From the NCBI GenBank assembly GCA_000381605.1, contig KB906754.1, positions 1,137,147-1,201,146 of the forward strand: a DNA stretch of 64,000 nt, in the 5' to 3' direction. This DNA comes from Acidobacteriaceae bacterium KBS 89. GTDB taxonomy: Bacteria; Acidobacteriota; Terriglobia; Terriglobales; Acidobacteriaceae. Positions 56,695-64,000 of this stretch are shown here, piece after piece (positions within the stretch are counted from its first letter, which is position 1; each line of letters starts with the position of its first letter). Under the pieces are notes generated by a model that saw only the letters and a program-made list of their open reading frames with translations, did not search any database and was not told the DNA's origin. The position numbers and the translations under genes were made by a program.

Positions 56695-57186
56695 TTACTT
56701 CCTACCAACCAACATGAAGTTGGATGCGACGGCGCGGCACTTGAAGTGTTCGGTGGCCTGCCACGTGGTGCCGTCGGCGTAGGTGATGGAGATGAGGTCG
56801 GCCCAACTCAGGGAGCCGACCAGATGCATCCAGACGTCGGCGTCGCTAAGGCTTGCGTCGTCAGGCGTGCGGTGAAATTGGAAGGTCTTCGAGATGGTGT
56901 CGGTGAATGGCGCGTCGACAGGCAGGAGAAGACCCTTTTGGGATGTGCCGTAGACGGTGACCTCGATGCTTTCAATGGCCGGCGTTCGGCGATTGTTCAG
57001 AGTGAGGTGCAGCCCTTGAGCGGGACCGGAGCGCCTCATCTCGTCTGCGCTCATGATCCGGCCCGTGGCCTGCCTGCTGGCGGCGAAGCCGACGGGACAT
57101 CCGAAGTTGGATTGATCGCTCGGCGTCTGTGCAGAGGTGAGCGAGCCGGTGAGGAGAAAGACGAGGGAGAGAAAGAGGCGACGCAT
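56695..57186 (-). CDS. Secreted protein of unknown function, 163 residues
   Basis: The start at 57186 has AGGAGG 5 bases upstream; the frame is open further up but unsupported. A signal peptide (about 1-20, LFLSLVFLLTGSLTSAQ) is followed by a beta-rich domain with SNFGCPVGFAASRQ and LHLTLNNRRTPAIESIEVTV, ending CRAVASNFMLVGRK. The pattern HLTLNNxxxxxIxxxxVTVYG resembles secreted proteins frequent in Terriglobia, which have no known function. It is convergent with plsX, 42 bases apart. Confidence 0.75.
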   Translation of the reverse strand: MRRLFLSLVFLLTGSLTSAQTPSDQSNFGCPVGFAASRQATGRIMSADEMRRSGPAQGLHLTLNNRRTPAIESIEVTVYGTSQKGLLLPVDAPFTDTISKTFQFHRTPDDASLSDADVWMHLVGSLSWADLISITYADGTTWQATEHFKCRAVASNFMLVGRK

Positions 57187-57370
57187 ACAAACCTCCTGAG
57201 GTTCCTGCGTACACCAAGACTTTACTCCTGGGGATGTGCGAGGTTCAACAACCCCGATTGCCGGCGGCGGACCCTGGCATGTTGTTGCCTCCGAAGGTTC
57301 GGATACTATCGTTTTGCGGGAGGTTCGGCCGGCACTTTTCTGTAATCTCTCGATTGTGAGAGGATTTTGT

Positions 57371-57574
57371 ATGAGTGATTTCATTCCTAAAGCAGGCGGA
57401 ATCAAGATTGGCGGACTGGGTCGAAAGGCGCAGAAGCTGCAGGCGGCGCGTGAGAAGGCGGCTCAGGTGAAGAGTGGCGCGAAGCCGCAGGCCGGGGTCT
57501 CAGTCGCATCGTTCAAGGCGAAGGATTCGTTTGCCAATACGAAGAAGACTACCTTCCAGCGCAAGGCTGTCTAA
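57371..57574 (+). CDS. Small basic protein of unknown function, 67 residues
   Basis: The ATG at 57371 has AGAGGA upstream. The protein is Lys/Ala/Gly-rich with a helical middle (RKAQKLQAAREKAAQVKSGA) and little hydrophobic core, which suggests a nucleic-acid-binding or disordered peptide. It is divergent from the secreted protein on its left and convergent with the MFS gene. I recognise no family. Confidence 0.6.
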   Translation: MSDFIPKAGGIKIGGLGRKAQKLQAAREKAAQVKSGAKPQAGVSVASFKAKDSFANTKKTTFQRKAV

Positions 57575-57605
57575 CTGATGTGAGACCAAACTTTGCCGGA
57601 TGCCG

Positions 57606-58868
57606 CTAGGCTCCTCGTTCGAGGTGCATTCCGTCCGGGGCTGCCAGGGTTGCATAACTTAAGGCTCCGAGCAGGGTCACCGCGCTGCAAACTCCCAAGG
57701 CGATCGTGAACGAATGGGTACGGTCGAGCAACCAGCCTGTGAGGACAGGCGCGGCCGAGGCAATCATGAAGCTGGCGAAGTTTTGCAGCGCTCCGAGTGA
57801 AGCCACGTAGCGCAGCGGACTGACGGCCTGGACGTAGCCCCATCCAGAGGTTCCGGCGAAGTGAATGAAGAACAGCGCCATGCTGATGCCGGCGACGGCC
57901 TGCGTGGTGGATCGACTCTGTGCGACCACGAAGGTACTGGCGGCTGAGACAACCATCCCAAAGACAAGATTGCGGCGATGAATGGTCGTGAGTGGCAGGC
58001 CGGAGCGCGCGAGTCTGTCGGATAGCGTGCCGCTCGCAAACATGCCAAGCGCGCCGGCGAGGAAAGGCAGCGCCGCGACCCAGCCACTTGTCGACAGAGA
58101 GAGGTGGCGCTGGCCCTGCAGATATCCGGGGAGCCAGGCCAGATACAGCCAGACGGTGTAATTGACACCGCCCCACCCAAGCATCATGCCCCAGACTGTG
58201 CGTTGGCGGATCAGCGCCTTCCATGCGGCCTCCGGAACCGTAGGCGACGGCCGCTCAGCTTCAGCGAAGATCGTGTCGCGGCGCGCGCGATGGAAGGCTA
58301 TCCATGCGGCGGCCACAAGGAGACCAGATGCTCCGAGCAAAACGAACATGGCACGCCAGCCGATGCTCAGCATGATCCAGGTGAGGACCGGAGGCGCGAC
58401 GGCGAGGCCGATGGTCTGCGACGAACTCATGATTGCCGTAGCGCGGCCGCGTGTGGCGGAGCTGAACCACTCCCTTGTGCTCCGTATGCCCGATGGGTAA
58501 AAGGGGGCTTCGCCCGCGCCCAGCAGAACGCGAAGCAGCAGGAAGGTTGAGAACGAACGCACGGCGCCTGTCAGCATTTGTGCGGCGGACCATAGGATGA
58601 GACCACCCCCGAGGACCGAGCGAGTGCCGGCGCGATCGAGCAGACCGATCAGCGGGAGTTGGGCGACTCCATAGGCCAGTGAGAACGCGGAGAGCAGCCA
58701 TCCCATCTGCGTTCCGTTGAGGTGCATCTCCTCACGGACGGTGGTGTTGGCGATGGAGAGCGATGACCGATCGAGGAAGTTGACTATGCCAGCCAGAAAG
58801 AGCAGCGACAGCGTGATTGTCTGGTGGCGGCGCAGAGCGCGGGATCCTGGAGTATCGGCCAATGTCAC
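57606..58868 (-). CDS. MFS transporter (anion:cation symporter type)
   Basis: The protein has 420 residues with 12 predicted helices. The ACS/phthalate-type pattern is visible: GIVNFLDRSSLSIANTTVRE in helix 1, LLSAFSLAYGVAQLPLIGLL then DRAGTRSVLGGGLILWSAAQ for the loop 2-3 motif, and LGAGEAPFYPSGIRSTREWF, the helix 4-5 signature of the hexuronate/glucarate/phthalate group. It probably imports organic acids with protons. Its stop and the next gene's end are 14 bases from the start region of the repeat-protein gene on the same strand, so co-transcription is possible. Confidence 0.85.
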   Translation of the reverse strand: MTLADTPGSRALRRHQTITLSLLFLAGIVNFLDRSSLSIANTTVREEMHLNGTQMGWLLSAFSLAYGVAQLPLIGLLDRAGTRSVLGGGLILWSAAQMLTGAVRSFSTFLLLRVLLGAGEAPFYPSGIRSTREWFSSATRGRATAIMSSSQTIGLAVAPPVLTWIMLSIGWRAMFVLLGASGLLVAAAWIAFHRARRDTIFAEAERPSPTVPEAAWKALIRQRTVWGMMLGWGGVNYTVWLYLAWLPGYLQGQRHLSLSTSGWVAALPFLAGALGMFASGTLSDRLARSGLPLTTIHRRNLVFGMVVSAASTFVVAQSRSTTQAVAGISMALFFIHFAGTSGWGYVQAVSPLRYVASLGALQNFASFMIASAAPVLTGWLLDRTHSFTIALGVCSAVTLLGALSYATLAAPDGMHLERGA

Positions 58869-58882
58869 GCCCTTTGAATTGA

Positions 58883-60595
58883 TTATTGCGTCGTGCCGGT
58901 GAGGAAGATCTGCTCCGGGTGCGAGGCGATGACGCGGTAGAGGGCGAATTGCCGCGCATTCTGGCTGCGAAGCTCGAATAAGAGGCTGGCGCGGTTGCTG
59001 GCCTCTGCGTCGACGACATCGACGAACTGCATCTTCGGCGAGCGGTTTAGATGCGCCGCGTCGGTGACGCTTTGAATGGCTGGCTTGATGTCGCCGACTC
59101 CGTCGGTCTGTGCGACGATGGTTACAAAGCGCAACGCAGCTCCCGTGCCGCCGGTGTTCGCCGAGTAGACGTAGGTCGGCGCACCACCGTAGCTCAAGGT
59201 GTACGCCTTTAATTCTTCGTCTAGCAAAGGCACAGGTGGCGCTGCTGGAGTTATGGCTGGGCGACGTGTCCGGCTGGCCGCGGCCGCGGGAGGGGTCTTC
59301 TTCGCTGGTGCTGTGGCCGTCGCAATTGGCGCTGCGGTCGATCCGTAGGCGGCTAGCTGGGCGCGGGCCATCTCCTGCATCTTCTGCAGGACGGCCTGAT
59401 GCTGCGCGTCATCTTCCCACTCAAGGATGAAGGGATGTGGGTCGCGATTGACGGCGTCCGATACTGCAACCATCTGGTGCAGATTCGGCGGGACGCCTGT
59501 GAGCTTGGGCAGATCCGTCTCTGTCATGGCGCTCGCGGGTTTGCCATGATGCAGATTGGGGCGGCTGGGATCATCGTTCAACGATGTCCCAGTGCCACTG
59601 ACAGTGCCCACGTCGTTTGCTGACGAGCTACCTGTCTTCTTGGCATCCTGTGCCGAATGACGCTTCAACGTTGGACGGTCGGGATCGTCGGCAGACGCGG
59701 GCGCGTCAGCAGTTGTGGAACTAGTATCGGGTGCGGGCGCAGATGGAGTGCTGCGCTTCATGGTGGGACGGTCTGGATCATCCGCCGGAGTACTTCCGGT
59801 TTGCGTCGATGCGGTCGTCGTCGTGGAGTCGGTGCCCGAAGTGGCGCTGTCGGGGCTTCGGCGCTTCATGGTGGGACGGTCGGGATCGTCCGCCGGGGTG
59901 GATGTAGTGCTGGTGGTCGTGGGCGGATCGCTCGTCGTGGATGTGCCGGAGCTGCCGCGGCGCTTCATGGTCGGGCGGTCCGGGTCGCCGGTGGTTGAGG
60001 GGCTTGCTGTACTGGATGTCGTCGTTGCATCCGGTTTGCTGCTCGATTGAGGCGTGGTCGATTTGCTCTGGTCACTTCCGGTGGCAGGCGTTGTATCTCC
60101 GCCTGGCTTCGAGCCAAAGTGAGGGCGATTGGGGTCGGTCGATGTAGCGATGACAGGTAATGTCTTGGACGGCTTCAACGCGGTTGTCGTCTTGCGGGGA
60201 GCGGAGAGCGGCTTCACGCTGCCATAGCCGAACCAGCCGTCGTCAAAGGCGAGGTCTCCGGTTGCTTCGACGGCCTGGAGGTGCTTGGCGTAGGCGAGGT
60301 CGAGCGTGCCTTTATCGACGCCTGAGGCCTGGAGGATGTAGAGGTTTCCGGGCAGCAAAGCGAAGGGGATGGGCCGGGCGATGTAGATGCCGGCGTCTTC
60401 GAATTTGCCCTCGATGAAGAGGGAGACGGGGATGAGACGGCTGGCGGTGGGTTTGCCGAAGTCCCCGGTCCACTCGTAGACACCGACGGCGCGGACGACC
60501 TGATCGGGCTTGGCGACTTTGTGGGTCTGCGCGAAGACGGACCAACTCGCGAGAGTTGCGATACCAAGAATCGCGTGGAGGAATTTGGCTCTCAT
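58883..60595 (-). CDS. Secreted protein with DPDRPTMKR tandem repeats
   Basis: The protein has 570 residues. A signal peptide (about 1-23, ending SVFAQ) is followed by a globular part (about 24-135) with VVRAVGVYEWTGDFGKPTAS and ALLPGNLYILQASGVDKGTL. A low-complexity Ser/Thr/Pro/Asp region (about 140-350) then holds six variants of D(D)PDRPTMKR. A second globular part (about 360-570) follows, with NRDPHPFILEWEDDAQHQAV and an N-terminal Ala-rich linker. Repeats occur at about 60117, 59961, 59864, 59754, 59662 and 59540 on the minus strand. The repeat unit is basic-acidic and probably unfolded. I do not recognise the family. It lies just upstream of the MFS gene. Confidence 0.7.
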   Translation of the reverse strand: MRAKFLHAILGIATLASWSVFAQTHKVAKPDQVVRAVGVYEWTGDFGKPTASRLIPVSLFIEGKFEDAGIYIARPIPFALLPGNLYILQASGVDKGTLDLAYAKHLQAVEATGDLAFDDGWFGYGSVKPLSAPRKTTTALKPSKTLPVIATSTDPNRPHFGSKPGGDTTPATGSDQSKSTTPQSSSKPDATTTSSTASPSTTGDPDRPTMKRRGSSGTSTTSDPPTTTSTTSTPADDPDRPTMKRRSPDSATSGTDSTTTTASTQTGSTPADDPDRPTMKRSTPSAPAPDTSSTTADAPASADDPDRPTLKRHSAQDAKKTGSSSANDVGTVSGTGTSLNDDPSRPNLHHGKPASAMTETDLPKLTGVPPNLHQMVAVSDAVNRDPHPFILEWEDDAQHQAVLQKMQEMARAQLAAYGSTAAPIATATAPAKKTPPAAAASRTRRPAITPAAPPVPLLDEELKAYTLSYGGAPTYVYSANTGGTGAALRFVTIVAQTDGVGDIKPAIQSVTDAAHLNRSPKMQFVDVVDAEASNRASLLFELRSQNARQFALYRVIASHPEQIFLTGTTQ

Positions 60596-60708
60596 AGGTC
60601 TGCTAACGAGATTAGACGATATCTGGCTGGCAAAGTCCTATTGCGGGGCGGGATTGCCTGGAGTTATGCCGAATCAGGGTGCTAAGGATTTCGGCTAGTA
60701 TTCGAAGC

Positions 60709-61539
60709 ATGGACTCTGCTCCGCTGCTGGATGTGAAGAATCTGTCGATTGACTTCGGTCAGCATGCGGCCGTGAAGGATATCTCGTTCCATATCAGTCC
60801 GGGGGAGACGCTGGGGTTGGTGGGGGAGTCGGGTTCGGGAAAATCGGCTGCTTCGCTGGCTATGCTGCGGCTTTTGCCGCACACGGCACAGGTTACGGGG
60901 AAGGTCGCCTTCGATGGGGAGCAGTTGCTGGGTCTGCCGGAGGAGGCGATGCGGCGCCGACGGGGACGGGACATCGCCATGATCTTTCAGGAGCCGATGA
61001 CGGCGCTGAATCCGGTGATGCCGGTAGGAGCGCAGATCGCTGAGGCCGTGCAGGCGCACCATCCTGGGGAGTCGCACAAGGCGGTGAGGGCAAAGGTACT
61101 GTCGGCGATGGAGGAGGTGGGTTTACCGGAGGTGGAGCGGAGGGCAAAGGACTATCCGCATCAGTTTTCGGGGGGACAACGCCAGAGGATCTTGATTGCG
61201 ATGGCGATTGTGAATCGACCGCGGCTGCTGATCGCTGATGAGCCTACGACAGCGCTGGACGTGACTGTTCAGGCGCAGATTCTCGAGCTGCTGAATGGAC
61301 TGCGCAGGGAGCATGGCTTGGCGATGTTGTTCATTTCGCATGACCTGGCAGTGGTGGCGCAGGTGGCGGACAGGGTGGCGGTGATGCAGCGGGGGGAGAT
61401 TGTGGAGCAGGGGGCGGTGCGGAGTCTGTTTGAGAGGCCGCAGGATCCCTACACGCGGAGGCTGCTGGCTTCGGCGCCGACGATGAAGACGGACCGGTCA
61501 TTGCCTTTAGCGTCGGGGCCGCTGGCTTCGGTGGTTTGA
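60709..61539 (+). CDS. Peptide/nickel-type ABC transporter ATP-binding protein (OppD/DppD-like)
   Basis: The protein has 276 residues. Walker A is GESGSGKS (39-46), the Q-loop is [11 protein letters not shown], the signature is FSGGQRQR (152-159), Walker B is [12 protein letters not shown] (172-183) and the switch His is in FISHDLAVV. This matches the OppD/DppD class, which energises import of peptides or nickel. The C-terminus ([19 protein letters not shown]) is the typical oligopeptide-transporter tail. No permease or binding-protein gene is adjacent, which is unusual; partners must be elsewhere. The start at 60709 ([13 protein letters not shown]) fits the family better than the upstream alternatives. 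Confidence 0.9.
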   Translation: MDSAPLLDVKNLSIDFGQHAAVKDISFHISPGETLGLVGESGSGKSAASLAMLRLLPHTAQVTGKVAFDGEQLLGLPEEAMRRRRGRDIAMIFQEPMTALNPVMPVGAQIAEAVQAHHPGESHKAVRAKVLSAMEEVGLPEVERRAKDYPHQFSGGQRQRILIAMAIVNRPRLLIADEPTTALDVTVQAQILELLNGLRREHGLAMLFISHDLAVVAQVADRVAVMQRGEIVEQGAVRSLFERPQDPYTRRLLASAPTMKTDRSLPLASGPLASVV

Positions 61540-61626
61540 ACCTGTAGGAACTGCGTTGGCTTCGGTTTCCATGATGCGGGAATGTCTATAGACTAAGAAA
61601 TTGGTCGTTAGGCCGTTTGGACTGCA

Positions 61627-62379
61627 ATGCGCGCGCTCATACTTTCAGATATTCACGGGAATCTCGAAGCACTAACCGCAGTTCTTGCCGCCGCAGAGCC
61701 GTACGACGCGCTTTGGAACCTGGGGGACATGGTGGGGTATGGCGGCAGTCCGAATGAGGTGATCGACCTGATGCGGGCGAAGGCGCAGATCAATGTGCGG
61801 GGGAATCATGACCGGGTGGGTGCAGGATTGAGTTCGGCGCTTGGGTTCAATCCGGTGGCGCGGGCGGCGGCGATGTGGACTAAGGATGAGCTGACGCCGG
61901 AGAATCTGGCGTGGTTACGCGCGGTGCCGCAGGGGCCGGTGTGGCCGGAGGAGCCTGGGGTGACTTGTGTGCATGGGTCGCCATTGAATGAGGATCAGTA
62001 CATTTTGAGCATGCGGGACGCGTGGGCTCCGCTGCAGCAGATGACGACGGCGATTACGTTCTTTGGGCACACGCACTTACAGGGTGGGTTCTCGCAGAAA
62101 GAGCATGATTGGCATGAGATTAAACCACAGTACAGGACGAAGAATGAGGCGGAGAGCTGGACGATGGCGATTCCGGAGGGGACGCGGCATCTGATCAATC
62201 CGGGGGCGGTGGGGCAGCCGCGGGATTGTGATTGGAGGGCGGCGTTTGTGATCTATGACTCGGAGGCGAAAGAGATTATCTATCACCGAGTTCCGTATGA
62301 TCTGGCGGGTGCGCAGGGACGGATTTTGATGGCGGGATTGCCGGAACGATTGGCGGCTCGGTTGCGTGAGGGACGTTAA
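61627..62379 (+). CDS. Metallophosphoesterase (YfcE/MJ0936-like)
   Basis: The protein has 250 residues. Metal-ligand motifs are in order: ALILSDIHGNLEAL (D8, H10), LWNLGDMVGYGG (Asp), NVRGNHDRVG (Asn-His-Asp), CVHGSP (His) and FFGHTH (two His). Members cleave phosphodiester or phosphomonoester bonds; bis(pNP)-phosphate is the usual test substrate and in vivo roles vary. It follows the ABC ATPase by 87 bases and may be co-transcribed with it, though no functional link is evident. Confidence 0.9.
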   Translation: MRALILSDIHGNLEALTAVLAAAEPYDALWNLGDMVGYGGSPNEVIDLMRAKAQINVRGNHDRVGAGLSSALGFNPVARAAAMWTKDELTPENLAWLRAVPQGPVWPEEPGVTCVHGSPLNEDQYILSMRDAWAPLQQMTTAITFFGHTHLQGGFSQKEHDWHEIKPQYRTKNEAESWTMAIPEGTRHLINPGAVGQPRDCDWRAAFVIYDSEAKEIIYHRVPYDLAGAQGRILMAGLPERLAARLREGR

Positions 62380-62553
62380 TTTTTTTGGCGGTGGTTTTTC
62401 AGTGGGTTTTTGCAATTTTCGGGTGTTTTTTGTGGTTTTTGGGTGGTTAGAACGTGGTGAATTGCTGGTAATTTGTGGTGAATTGTGTGGTGGTTTTGTG
62501 GTGCGGAAAACACGCCAACTTTTTGAAATAAATCTGTGGAAAAGATTTCTGGC
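62380..62553. other. GT-rich strand-asymmetric spacer
   Basis: The plus strand from about 62380 to 62500 is almost free of C (TTTTTTTGGCGGTGGTTTTT and similar). The word GTGGTGAATTG occurs twice about 30 bases apart (near 62455 and 62478). No gene is readable. It lies between a plus-strand and a minus-strand gene that converge. Confidence 0.5.
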
Positions 62554-63882
62554 TTATTTCGTTTTGGCCAGGAGGGGCTTCAGCCGGTCCTTGTTGATCT
62601 TCAGCACGATCCCCGCGTTGCGGTCCGCGACCTCGCTGATCCTGTACTCGGAGGCGGTACCGAGGAGTTGGGCGATCTCTGACGGTGTGAGTTTGTAGTC
62701 GTGGTCGAGCCAACGGACCATATCGCCTGTGGCGGACCGCATGGCATCGTCGAGCGATCCGTTGAGGCCCATGGTCATGATGTGCGTGGGTGTTTCGATG
62801 CGGCGGGCGCGCAGGTGCGTGCCCTGGATCACATCGACGGTGAACTCGACGTCCATCGAGGTCTCGAGGGCGTTGCCGTTGAGTTCCCCGTCTCCCTGCA
62901 GGGCGTGTGCGTCGCCGAGGTAGAGCAGAGCGCCGGGGTTGGAGACGGGAAGATAGATCGTGGCGCCTTCGGAGATCTCGTTGAAGTCCATGTTGCCGCC
63001 GTAGCTGCCGGAGTCGCCTGTGCCCGGGGGCGATTGCGCTCCAGGGCTGGTCGCTGTCGCAATGCAACCGAGCATAGGATGCAGAGGAACTGTATAGTGC
63101 GCGAGGCCTTCGCCTGCGCCCTCGGGATACGCTACGCCTTTGGCCGCGTCGAGATGCCAGCGGATCGTCTTGCCGTTGTCCTTGAGCTTGACGGCGACGT
63201 CGTTGTCCGTGGCGCGGTCGACGAGCCCGTCGTCGCTGACGGCGTAGTCGCGGTTGAGTTTGAGATGGACGAGATGGACGACGAGCGTGTCGCCGGGCTG
63301 GGCTCCCTCGATGTAGAAGGGTCCGGTTTCGGGGTTACCGCCCTGGACGCGCTTGACGCCGTTCATGTCGCTGCCGCCTGCGTCTACGGTGGTGGTGTGG
63401 ATGGTGTCGCCGGGCGCGACGGTCAGGACCGGCTTGTTGAACGGCGAGAACTGGCGATAGTAGATTGTCGGGACAAACTCGTGGCGCTGCGGCGTACCGC
63501 GTTTGAGTACGGGTACCGGGGTCGCAGTAAAGCTGTAGGTCAGCGGATGCGTCTTGTCAGAAGGGTGGGTTTCGACTGAAGTACCAGTGATGACTCCGTC
63601 TTTCACGGTTGCGTTGACGTCAGAGGTGACACCGCCATCACCGGTTGCCAGAAGATGGAAACTGGCTCCTTTGACCTGGCCTTCGAACTTGTCTCCGGTA
63701 TAAGTGCCGGAGAGCTTGTCGCCCTCTTGCTTTAACTCCATCGTGAGATAGGTCGGAGACCCGAAGATGTCGGCGGTCATGATCCATTTGCCGGTGATGT
63801 TGGCCTGGGGCTGCTGAGCGAACATGGGGACGGTGAGCGCAAAGAGCGCCAGCGGATAGCAAAGAAGGGTCTTGAAGCGCAT
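62554..63882 (-). CDS. Secreted acetamidase/formamidase-family protein, second copy
   Basis: The protein has 442 residues with the same layout as the protein at 20790: signal peptide (about 1-22, LFALTVPMFAQ), a beta-rich N-terminal extension (GKWIMTADIFGSPTYLTMEL, DKLSGTYTGDKFEGQVKGAS), then the amidase fold (PVLTVAPGDTIHTTTVDAGG, GAQPGDTLVVHLVHLKLNRD, LHPMLGCIATA, GSYGGNMDFNEISEGATIYL, GDAHALQGDGELNG). The start at 63882 has GGGAG about 8 bases upstream. The catalytic metal site of the amidase family cannot be verified by eye. It is the last gene of the window, on the minus strand; its promoter lies in 63883-64000. The substrate is open, since exported members have not been linked to acetamide by my knowledge. 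Confidence 0.85.
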   Translation of the reverse strand: MRFKTLLCYPLALFALTVPMFAQQPQANITGKWIMTADIFGSPTYLTMELKQEGDKLSGTYTGDKFEGQVKGASFHLLATGDGGVTSDVNATVKDGVITGTSVETHPSDKTHPLTYSFTATPVPVLKRGTPQRHEFVPTIYYRQFSPFNKPVLTVAPGDTIHTTTVDAGGSDMNGVKRVQGGNPETGPFYIEGAQPGDTLVVHLVHLKLNRDYAVSDDGLVDRATDNDVAVKLKDNGKTIRWHLDAAKGVAYPEGAGEGLAHYTVPLHPMLGCIATATSPGAQSPPGTGDSGSYGGNMDFNEISEGATIYLPVSNPGALLYLGDAHALQGDGELNGNALETSMDVEFTVDVIQGTHLRARRIETPTHIMTMGLNGSLDDAMRSATGDMVRWLDHDYKLTPSEIAQLLGTASEYRISEVADRNAGIVLKINKDRLKPLLAKTK

Positions 63883-64000
63883 GCGGAATCTCCCGGGAGA
63901 TGGACCTGCGAAGGCGGAGTTTCTTTAATTGCTTTTACGTTAGACGGTTTGGAAAGTTTCGTCCTTCCCGAAAAACCAAGTGGAAGAGCGAGCTGTCCCC

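Noticed and set aside
59540..60130. CRISPR-like or satellite DNA in the repeat protein gene
   Set aside because: The repeats are in frame, translate to a constant peptide and have irregular spacing, so they are protein repeats.
1..64000. CRISPR array to go with the Cas2-like gene
   Set aside because: I found no series of short direct repeats with regular spacers anywhere in the window.

Overview
The window looks like chromosomal DNA from a member of the Acidobacteriota, probably class Terriglobia (Terriglobus/Granulicella/Edaphobacter relatives). This rests on protein content only: an Oar-like TonB-dependent receptor with a carboxypeptidase-regulatory N-terminus, a remnant of an acidobacterial duplicated orphan permease, a serine/threonine kinase head of the acidobacterial type, FG-GAP/Ig-like surface proteins, many Tat-exported enzymes, and yceD-rpmF-plsX in the usual order. 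No rRNA, complete tRNA, transposase, integrase or CRISPR array was seen.

1-13.4 kb is an accessory, decaying region. It holds a secreted HEAT-like protein, a Tat aldo/keto reductase, gene fragments (glycoside hydrolase/pectate lyase, kinase head, beta-helix protein, epimerase), small unknown genes and a family of imperfect palindromes (A-E, 1320-6800). In this stretch the minus-strand genes end one by one at a palindrome. A proline-tRNA-like 3' fragment at about 7600-7663 may be an old integration scar. A large secreted protein (8262-9719) and a polytopic glycosyltransferase (11128-12843) appear intact.

13.4-22.2 kb holds an iron-dependent alcohol dehydrogenase, a PAS histidine kinase/NarL-type regulator pair, a 1172-residue TonB receptor and a secreted acetamidase/formamidase-family protein. 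The tail of another acetamidase lies just below the receptor.

22.6-34.2 kb is again pseudogene-rich: an aminotransferase, an FG-GAP/Ig protein, a GDP-fucose synthase, a squalene-cyclase-like protein and a permease are all broken. Inside it lies a compact minus-strand sugar operon (FdtD-like ketoisomerase/acetyltransferase fusion, FdtB-like aminotransferase, GT2 glycosyltransferase) that fits dTDP-3-acetamido-3,6-dideoxyhexose synthesis. A methyltransferase and a second polytopic glycosyltransferase follow on the plus strand.

34.2-51.6 kb holds a UPF0182 membrane protein, a SulP transporter, a GH144-like Tat glycosidase, a stand-alone 5'-3' exonuclease and a possible unit of exported enzymes. 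That unit comprises two tandem paralogous proteins of unknown function (one frameshifted) and, divergently, an M19-type dipeptidase homologue, a bicovalent-flavin oxidoreductase and a GH18-domain protein. A small Cas2-like orphan follows at 51.3 kb.

51.7-64 kb is mostly ordinary: two reductases, a proline iminopeptidase, yceD-rpmF-plsX, an MFS transporter, a protein with a DPDRPTMKR repeat, an oligopeptide-type ABC ATPase, a phosphoesterase and a second full-length acetamidase-family protein. The many single-base frameshifts in otherwise intact genes could be real decay or assembly error; I cannot tell which from the sequence alone.
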